In this document: positions 32,893-37,763 of the stretch, piece by piece | Layout: every line of letters begins with the position of its first letter | Numbering within the stretch: the first letter of the stretch is position 1 | The notes under the pieces: model-generated | Database searches by the model: none | What the model was told of the DNA's origin: nothing | The model's input: only the letters and a program-made list of their open reading frames with translations | NCBI GenBank assembly: GCA_964415245.1 | Contig: CAYQAJ010000015.1 | Coordinates: 1 to 37,763, forward strand | DNA length: 37,763 bases | Reading direction: 5' to 3' | Source of the DNA: CAYQAJ01 sp964415245 | Lineage (GTDB): Bacteria > Planctomycetota > Planctomycetia > Pirellulales > Pirellulaceae | Translations under genes and position numbers: made by a program

Positions 32893-33363
32893 TCACTCCT
32901 TCGCCGTGGCCGTGGTGACGGGCTCGCGTTTTTCCTCCGTGCGGTCTTTCTTCTCTCCGTCGCCGCCCTTCTTCTCTCCGTCGCCGCCCTTCTTCTCTCC
33001 GTCGCCACTGTCACTGGGTGTCGCGGCGCGGCCTCCCAGTGCGTGTTGCACGAACACGTCGACCAGCCTTGGATCGAGCTTGATCGTCAAGCTCCGCAGC
33101 AGGTTTTCGTTGAGCTGGCACGTGCGGCGGAAATCGACAAGTTTGTCGCCGTCCATGCGGAAGTACGTGAGCCAATACGTCCCTTTGCGCTGCCGCTTGA
33201 TCGGGTAGGCGAGCTTCTGCTCGTTCCACAGCCGGCTGGCGAGCACTTCACCCCCGTGTTTTTCGATCATTTCGCCTACCTGGCCCGACACGCCCGACGG
33301 GTCGCGCGCATACCGGTTCGAATCGATCAGGAACAGGCTTTCATAAACGTTGCGAGCCAACAC
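32893..33363 (-). CDS. rpsF: Ribosomal protein S6 with Lys/Gly/Asp-rich C-terminal extension
   Basis: 156 residues. The start is the GTG at 33363 (or the TTG at 33360), with GGAGA 3-6 nt upstream and only 7 nt after the pth stop, so the two are probably translationally coupled. The S6 fold covers residues 3-100 (ARNVYESLFLIDSNRY…, YWLTYFRMDG). S6 binds the central domain of 16S rRNA with S18. The C-terminal ~45 residues hold a tandem GGDGEKK heptapeptide encoded by a 21-bp repeat (about 32945-33003) and end KEEKREP…TATAKE. The tail is highly charged and presumably disordered. Confidence 0.95.
   Translation of the reverse strand: MLARNVYESLFLIDSNRYARDPSGVSGQVGEMIEKHGGEVLASRLWNEQKLAYPIKRQRKGTYWLTYFRMDGDKLVDFRRTCQLNENLLRSLTIKLDPRLVDVFVQHALGGRAATPSDSGDGEKKGGDGEKKGGDGEKKDRTEEKREPVTTATAKE
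32945..33003. repeat. 21-bp tandem repeat in rpsF
   Basis: Nearly three perfect copies of TTCTTCTCTCCGTCGCCGCC plus C encode GGDGEKK units in the S6 tail, which suggests slippage-driven length variation. Confidence 0.85.
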
Positions 33364-33370
33364 GATTCTC

Positions 33371-34060
33371 CTATGACGGGCCGTTTGTCGAGTGGTCGTC
33401 TTCTTCCGGTTTCCTGCCTGGTGGCTGCGATGAATCGCCTGGCTGCGATGAATCGTCGACTTTTCGCGGTTCGTCGCTCGCGGCGGCGCCCGTGCGCTGC
33501 CGGACATTATAGCGATTCATACAGTACTCGGTTCCGCTTCGCACCCAGTCGGCGACCGCCACGACCGCCGAGGCGATGGCCTGATCGATTTCGGGCCGCT
33601 CGTGGTTGGTGAAGCGTCCCAAAACCCAATCGGAAAGCTCCCAGCCGGGCGGAGCCGATCCAATGCCCAAACGCAGCCGTGCGATTTCTTGTGTTCCCAA
33701 CCGCTGGACGATGTCGGCCAGCCCCAACTGTCCCCCGGACGATCCCTTGGCACGAAATCGTAGCTGGGCTAAGGGCAGGTTAGCGTCGTCGCTTACGACG
33801 AGCAACTCCTCGTCTTTCAATTTATAAAAGTCGCGGACCGCCCGTACCGAGCGACCGCTGTTGTTCATGTATGTTAGGGGGCAAAGGAGCAAAACCTGTT
33901 GGCCGTCGAAATTCGCCTCGACCAGCTCGCCTTCGAATTTGGCCCTGGGTTTCGATGTGCCGTACGCACCGGCCACCCTGGCTACAACTTCATAGCCCAC
34001 GTTGTGCCGGGTCCCCTGGTATTTGCGGCCCGGGTTGCCCAGACCCACGACGAGCTTCAT
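33371..34060 (-). CDS. pth: Peptidyl-tRNA hydrolase
   Basis: 229 residues; the first ~190 match the family length and the rest is a low-complexity tail. It releases peptides from peptidyl-tRNA dropped by ribosomes. The signature VGLGNPGRKYQGTRHNVGYEVV contains the conserved Asn and the catalytic His of RHN. LTYMNNSGRSV and the S-D-D-A-N-L-P-L motif, with its Asp, are also present. The tail includes two near-identical QPGDSSQP units. The ATG at 34060 matches the family N-terminus. Middle of the rplY-pth-rpsF group. Confidence 0.96.
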   Translation of the reverse strand: MKLVVGLGNPGRKYQGTRHNVGYEVVARVAGAYGTSKPRAKFEGELVEANFDGQQVLLLCPLTYMNNSGRSVRAVRDFYKLKDEELLVVSDDANLPLAQLRFRAKGSSGGQLGLADIVQRLGTQEIARLRLGIGSAPPGWELSDWVLGRFTNHERPEIDQAIASAVVAVADWVRSGTEYCMNRYNVRQRTGAAASDEPRKVDDSSQPGDSSQPPGRKPEEDDHSTNGPS

Positions 34061-34122
34061 TCGGCTCAGCCCTCGCCAGGGACGTATCTGGGGACGGACA
34101 CACGCTCCCAATAGGGGCCCGA

Positions 34123-34761
34123 TCAATCGCCCTCGGCTTCTTCGCCTTCCTCCTCGGCCTTGCGGCCAATGATTTCCGGCTCGGCGGATTCGGCCGCCGG
34201 CACCGCCTCTTCCTCGGGTTCCGCCATCGGCAGGACGCACTCCACGACGATCATCTCGGGATCGACCAGCGCCTTGGCGCCTTCCGGAAGCGTCACGTCC
34301 TTGATTCGGATCTCCCCACCCAAATTCAGGGAGTTGATGTTGACCGTCAGCTTGTCGGGAATCGACGCCACGGGACATTCGATCTCGATCTCGTGCTGGT
34401 GAACTTCGACGACGCCTCCCTCACGCACTCCGGGGGCATTCCCCTTCAGCTCGACGCTGAGGGTGATTTCCACCACTTCGCCGGCGACGACGCGGGTAAA
34501 ATCAACGTGCAGCACGTGAACGCCGAGCGAATCCCATTGTACGGCACGGATCAGGGCGTTCTCCGTTACATCGCCGCCGAGGTCGACCAGGTGTCCGCCA
34601 TGCCGCAAGGCGGCAAGCATCTGGTCAGCGGGGATCGAAAGACTGATCGATTCCTTGCCGTGGCCGTACAGTACGGCGGGAATCGATCCGGCGGCGCGCT
34701 GCCGGCGGGCTCGGCGGCTGCCGCGCGTTTTGCGAAGCTGGGCGGTAAGTTGTTCGGGCAT
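34123..34761 (-). CDS. rplY: Ribosomal protein L25/general stress protein Ctc
   Basis: 212 residues, the longer Ctc form. It binds 5S rRNA. The N-terminal L25 domain (QLRKTRGSRRARRQRAAGSIPAVLYGHGKES…) is followed by a beta-rich TL5/Ctc C-terminal domain with VSVELKGNAPGVREGG-like and GEIRIKDVTLPEGAK motifs, then an acidic Glu-rich tail. The ATG at 34761 gives the family N-terminus MPEQL. The usual partner prs is upstream but separated by groES on the other strand and by two repeat hairpins, so the normal prs-rplY junction is broken. Confidence 0.95.
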   Translation of the reverse strand: MPEQLTAQLRKTRGSRRARRQRAAGSIPAVLYGHGKESISLSIPADQMLAALRHGGHLVDLGGDVTENALIRAVQWDSLGVHVLHVDFTRVVAGEVVEITLSVELKGNAPGVREGGVVEVHQHEIEIECPVASIPDKLTVNINSLNLGGEIRIKDVTLPEGAKALVDPEMIVVECVLPMAEPEEEAVPAAESAEPEIIGRKAEEEGEEAEGD

Positions 34762-34874
34762 GGCGCAACCTGCGCATTGTGGCAAATGGGAAACCCATTA
34801 TTTTGCCACAACGTCGCGTCAATACAAGCCCAACTCAACTTGTTCGGCACGCTGGTTCGGACTACGCTTATTTA

Positions 34875-34972
34875 GAGCTTATCCAAAAACCGTCTCAGAG
34901 AAGGGGACAGGCATATTTTGCTCCGCGGACTGCGCAAAATGAGCCAGTCCCCGACGGTTTTTGGATAAGCTC
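34875..34972. repeat. REPIN-like hairpin, GGGGACAGGC family, copy C
   Basis: The most complete copy: perfect 16-bp terminal inverted repeats (GAGCTTATCCAAAAAC and GTTTTTGGATAAGCTC) enclose GGGGACAGGCATATTTTG and CAAAATGAGCCAGTCCCC around CTCCGCGGACTGCG. It sits upstream of rplY. Confidence 0.9.
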
Positions 34973-34995
34973 TTAGCGAGTTTGCCAGAAGGGCC

Positions 34996-35116
34996 GATCC
35001 CAAAACCATCGGGGAGTGGCTCATTCTGCCGGCTCCGCAGTCCTTGGGATTTGGGGTTGGGTGCTTGCCTGCGGCAGCGCGGCCGCCTGCCCCCTTCTCT
35101 GCTGCGGTTTGGGGAT
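34996..35116. repeat. REPIN-like hairpin, GGGGACAGGC family, copy D (degenerate)
   Basis: GATCCCAAAACCATCGGGG at one end and GCGGTTTGGGGATC at the other are inverted. The inner GTGGCTCATTCTGC and GCCTGCCCCCTTCTC are diverged family arms, and the centre is longer than in the other copies. It lies just before groES. Confidence 0.75.
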
Positions 35117-35152
35117 CGCTAGGTCTGAAGTAACACCGCCGACGACGATACC

Positions 35153-35488
35153 GTGGGAAAAGCACGACAAAAAGCGCTGGAGTACGTCGAGCCCATCGGC
35201 GCTCGCGTCCTTGTCCGCAAGGACGAGCCGAAGCGCCAGACCAAGGGGGGCATCGCGCTGCCCGACCAGGCGGAGATTCCCACCATCACGGGCCGCATCG
35301 TGGCCATCTCGGCCCAAATCGAGAACGACGAAGATGTACCGCTGCGGCAGTACGACAAGATCCTGTTTCACCCCAAGAATGCGATTCCCGTCGATTTCGA
35401 GCCCGACAACCAGCTCTTCGTCGTGCCGGTCGACGACGTGGTGGCGGTGTTCCGCCGCGAGCCGAAAACGGAGCGCGTGGAAGAATAG
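35153..35488 (+). CDS. groES: Co-chaperonin GroES
   Basis: 111 residues with a GTG start; no clear Shine-Dalgarno. It caps GroEL rings with a heptamer. Core beta-barrel: YVEPIGARVLVRKDEP; mobile-loop region RQTKGGIALPDQAEIP (GGIxLP); then TGRIVAISAQIENDED and a hydrophobic C-terminal strand FVVPVDDVVAVFRRE. The short acidic tail is unremarkable. No groEL is adjacent, and the gene is on the opposite strand to the surrounding prs and rplY. It may be one of several planctomycete groES paralogues. Confidence 0.9.
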   Translation: MGKARQKALEYVEPIGARVLVRKDEPKRQTKGGIALPDQAEIPTITGRIVAISAQIENDEDVPLRQYDKILFHPKNAIPVDFEPDNQLFVVPVDDVVAVFRREPKTERVEE

Positions 35489-35532
35489 CAGGAACGTAAT
35501 AGCAGGAACGTCCGTGGGCCGCCGCGTCACGT

Positions 35533-35560
35533 CCGCTTTCCGCTTTCGGCCTTCCGCTTT
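35533..35560. repeat. Short heptamer array (CCGCTTT)
   Basis: CCGCTTT, CCGCTTT, CGGCCTT, CCGCTTT in exact 7-nt phase between the convergent groES and prs genes. The preceding groES 3' end also carries a 14-nt direct repeat (AATAGCAGGAACGT). Confidence 0.6.
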
Positions 35561-35565
35561 GGCTG

Positions 35566-36516
<951 letters not shown>

Positions 36517-36551
36517 CGGTCGTGTATGCCTGCTGCGAAGCCGATTCGGTC

Positions 36552-36624
36552 GTAGCTGAATTCGCAAGAATTCAGCCGCGTCGAAATTTGCTCGCAAATT
36601 CGGAATTCTTGCGAATTCCGCTAC
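36552..36624. repeat. REPIN-like hairpin, GAATTCGCAAGAATTC family, copy 2
   Basis: GTAGCTGAATTCGCAAGAAT and GAATTCTTGCGAATTCCGCTAC are inverted halves around GAAATTTGCTCGCAAATTC, which is itself self-complementary. Same family as 27912. It occupies the glmU-prs intergenic region. Confidence 0.85.
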
Positions 36625-36637
36625 ACTCGTCTGAACG

Positions 36638-37393
36638 TCACCGGTAGCCCATGCCGCGCATCGTATCTTCCACGGCCCGCAGCTCGTCGAGCGTGTTAAT
36701 GCTCATCGCTTCGCACGGCTGGAGCACGGGCAGCGCCATTACGCTCTTGCCTTGGTCGCGGAGGATGCCAGGGCAGTCGGTCAGGTAATACTCTCCCTGG
36801 CGGTTGTTGTTCGTGATCTGGCCGAGCGCGGCGAGCAGCTCGCGCGAGTCGAACACGTACGTGCTCATGTTCACCTCGCGGATTTGCAACTGCTCGGGTG
36901 TTGCGTCGCGTTGTTCGACGATTCCCAAAAACCGCCCTTGGGCGTCGCGCACGATGCGTCCCAAACCGCTCGGGTCCTCTTTCTCTAGTGTACCCAGCAG
37001 GCAGGCAGGCCGCTCGCGCTCATAGGCCTCGAACAGTGTAACCAGCGATCCGGGCTGCGTCAGGGGCGAGTCGCCGGTTACGATCAGCACGGATCCGTCG
37101 TGCCCGGCGAGTTCTGGGCGACATTGATCGACCGCATGCCCCGTGCCCAACTGCTGGGTCTGCTCGACAAACACCAATCCGCCGCGGGCGGCCAATTCGC
37201 GCTTTACGTCGCCGGCGCGGTAGCCCACCACCACCAGCACGCGCTCGATGCCTGCGGTTTTTAGCGCGTCGAGCACGAAGTGAACCATGGGCCGGCCCAG
37301 AACGGGACAAAGCACCTTGGGCAGGTCCGATTGCATGCGGGTGCCTTTGCCCGCCGCCAGCACAATCGCCAAAGGCACGTTCATCGGCCGCAT
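36638..37393 (-). CDS. glmU: UDP-N-acetylglucosamine pyrophosphorylase domain only (GlmU N-terminal type)
   Basis: 251 residues from the ATG at 37393 (a second ATG at 37384 is possible). The uridyltransferase domain is complete: L-A-A-G-K-G-T-R-M with the lysine pattern in DLPKVLCPV, QQLGTGHAV, the metal-binding D in IVTGDSPLT and the E-V-N motif in REVNMSTYVF. The C-terminal left-handed beta-helix acetyltransferase of bifunctional GlmU is absent, so acetylation of glucosamine-1-phosphate must come from another protein. Same strand as prs. The absence is by design, not truncation, since a stop follows a normal domain end. Confidence 0.92.
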   Translation of the reverse strand: MRPMNVPLAIVLAAGKGTRMQSDLPKVLCPVLGRPMVHFVLDALKTAGIERVLVVVGYRAGDVKRELAARGGLVFVEQTQQLGTGHAVDQCRPELAGHDGSVLIVTGDSPLTQPGSLVTLFEAYERERPACLLGTLEKEDPSGLGRIVRDAQGRFLGIVEQRDATPEQLQIREVNMSTYVFDSRELLAALGQITNNNRQGEYYLTDCPGILRDQGKSVMALPVLQPCEAMSINTLDELRAVEDTMRGMGYR

Positions 37394-37414
37394 TCGTCCT
37401 GTGCGTCGCCCGCA

Positions 37415-37763
37415 TCAACCCCGCGCTTCGAGCGGAACGAACTCCCGCTGCGCCGGCCCCACGTAAACCTGCCGCGGGCGAGCGATACGCTTGGTGGGCG
37501 AGTTGTGCATTTCGCGCCAATGGGCGATCCAACCCGGCAAACGCCCCATCGCGAACAGCACCGTAAACATCTGCACGGGAATGCCCATCGCCCGATAGAT
37601 TACGCCCGAATAGAAGTCGACGTTGGGGTACAGCTTGCGCTCGATGAAATAGGAATCGCTCAAGGCCACTTCCTCCAACTTCTGGGCAATCTCAAACAGC
37701 GGGTCGTGCCGCTCCATTTTGGCCAGCAGCATCAGCGAAACCACGATGACTACAGCCAAGGCC
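37415..37763 (-). CDS. gltA: Citrate synthase, C-terminal part (runs off the window)
   Basis: About 115 visible residues, open at the right edge. The C-terminal small domain is recognisable: LSDSYFIERKLYPNVDFYSGVIYRAMGIPVQMFTVLFAMGRLPGWIAHWRE, containing substrate-binding Arg residues, followed by a typical tail of PRQVYVGP…REFVPLEARG. It condenses oxaloacetate with acetyl-CoA. The catalytic His and Asp lie beyond the window. It is 21 nt upstream of glmU on the same strand. Confidence 0.94.
   Translation of the reverse strand, partial: ALAVVIVVSLMLLAKMERHDPLFEIAQKLEEVALSDSYFIERKLYPNVDFYSGVIYRAMGIPVQMFTVLFAMGRLPGWIAHWREMHNSPTKRIARPRQVYVGPAQREFVPLEARG

Noticed and set aside
37415..37763. Frameshift in citrate synthase near the window edge
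   Set aside because: The reading frame is open to the edge and the visible C-terminal domain is intact; the odd hydrophobic stretch is too short to judge.

Overview
This window is a GC-rich chromosomal stretch from a member of the Planctomycetota, most likely Pirellulales-like. That placement is inferred from gene content, not from a marker comparison. The supporting content is a Ser/Thr kinase fused to two FGE/SUMF1-type domains, a DUF1080 secreted protein, an MocA-type oxidoreductase, large Pro-rich TPR and DUF11 envelope proteins, zinc-ribbon membrane proteins, and an archaeal-type tetrahydromethanopterin C1 module (fae, mtdB, ATP-grasp). A run of 100 Ns (20765-20864) shows this is a draft scaffold. 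I found no rRNA, tRNA, CRISPR array or conventional transposase.

Layout. 1-5150 (minus strand): a DMT-like membrane protein, a zinc-ribbon membrane protein and a DUF11 surface protein. 5481-9244 (plus): an HTH protein behind a good sigma70-type promoter, a TPR protein and an HD phosphohydrolase. 9261-10632: two ~500-bp elements, each a four-helix-bundle (S23/IVP-like) gene between inverted heptamer arrays, in opposite orientation around a pterin dehydratase gene. 10613-12671: MocA oxidoreductase diverging from a DUF1080 protein. 12835-16569: kinase-FGE-FGE. 16911-20278: a BamA machine split into a five-POTRA gene and a separate barrel gene. 20437-21863 (minus): a small secreted protein and a molybdopterin oxidoreductase-pentapeptide fusion, interrupted by the gap. 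21979-26773: a zinc-ribbon membrane protein and a 1220-residue TPR protein. 26904-29882: C1 transfer genes. 30008-37763: housekeeping block gltA-glmU-prs-(groES on the other strand)-rplY-pth-rpsF-ssb-rplI-dnaB.

The most unusual content is the repeats. At least four unrelated families of intergenic inverted-repeat hairpins are present. One family (heptamer GARTGMA, five loci) exists as three empty hairpins and two copies that enclose a four-helix-bundle gene. This resembles the way 23S rRNA intervening sequences carry an S23 gene between inverted ends, but here the elements sit between protein genes. Other arrays with unrelated sequences share the same 7-nt phase. A further palindromic repeat family is inserted in frame inside two protein genes, in different reading frames, like Rickettsia palindromic elements.

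Start sites below were chosen by hand from Shine-Dalgarno spacing and family length. No alignment or database search was run.
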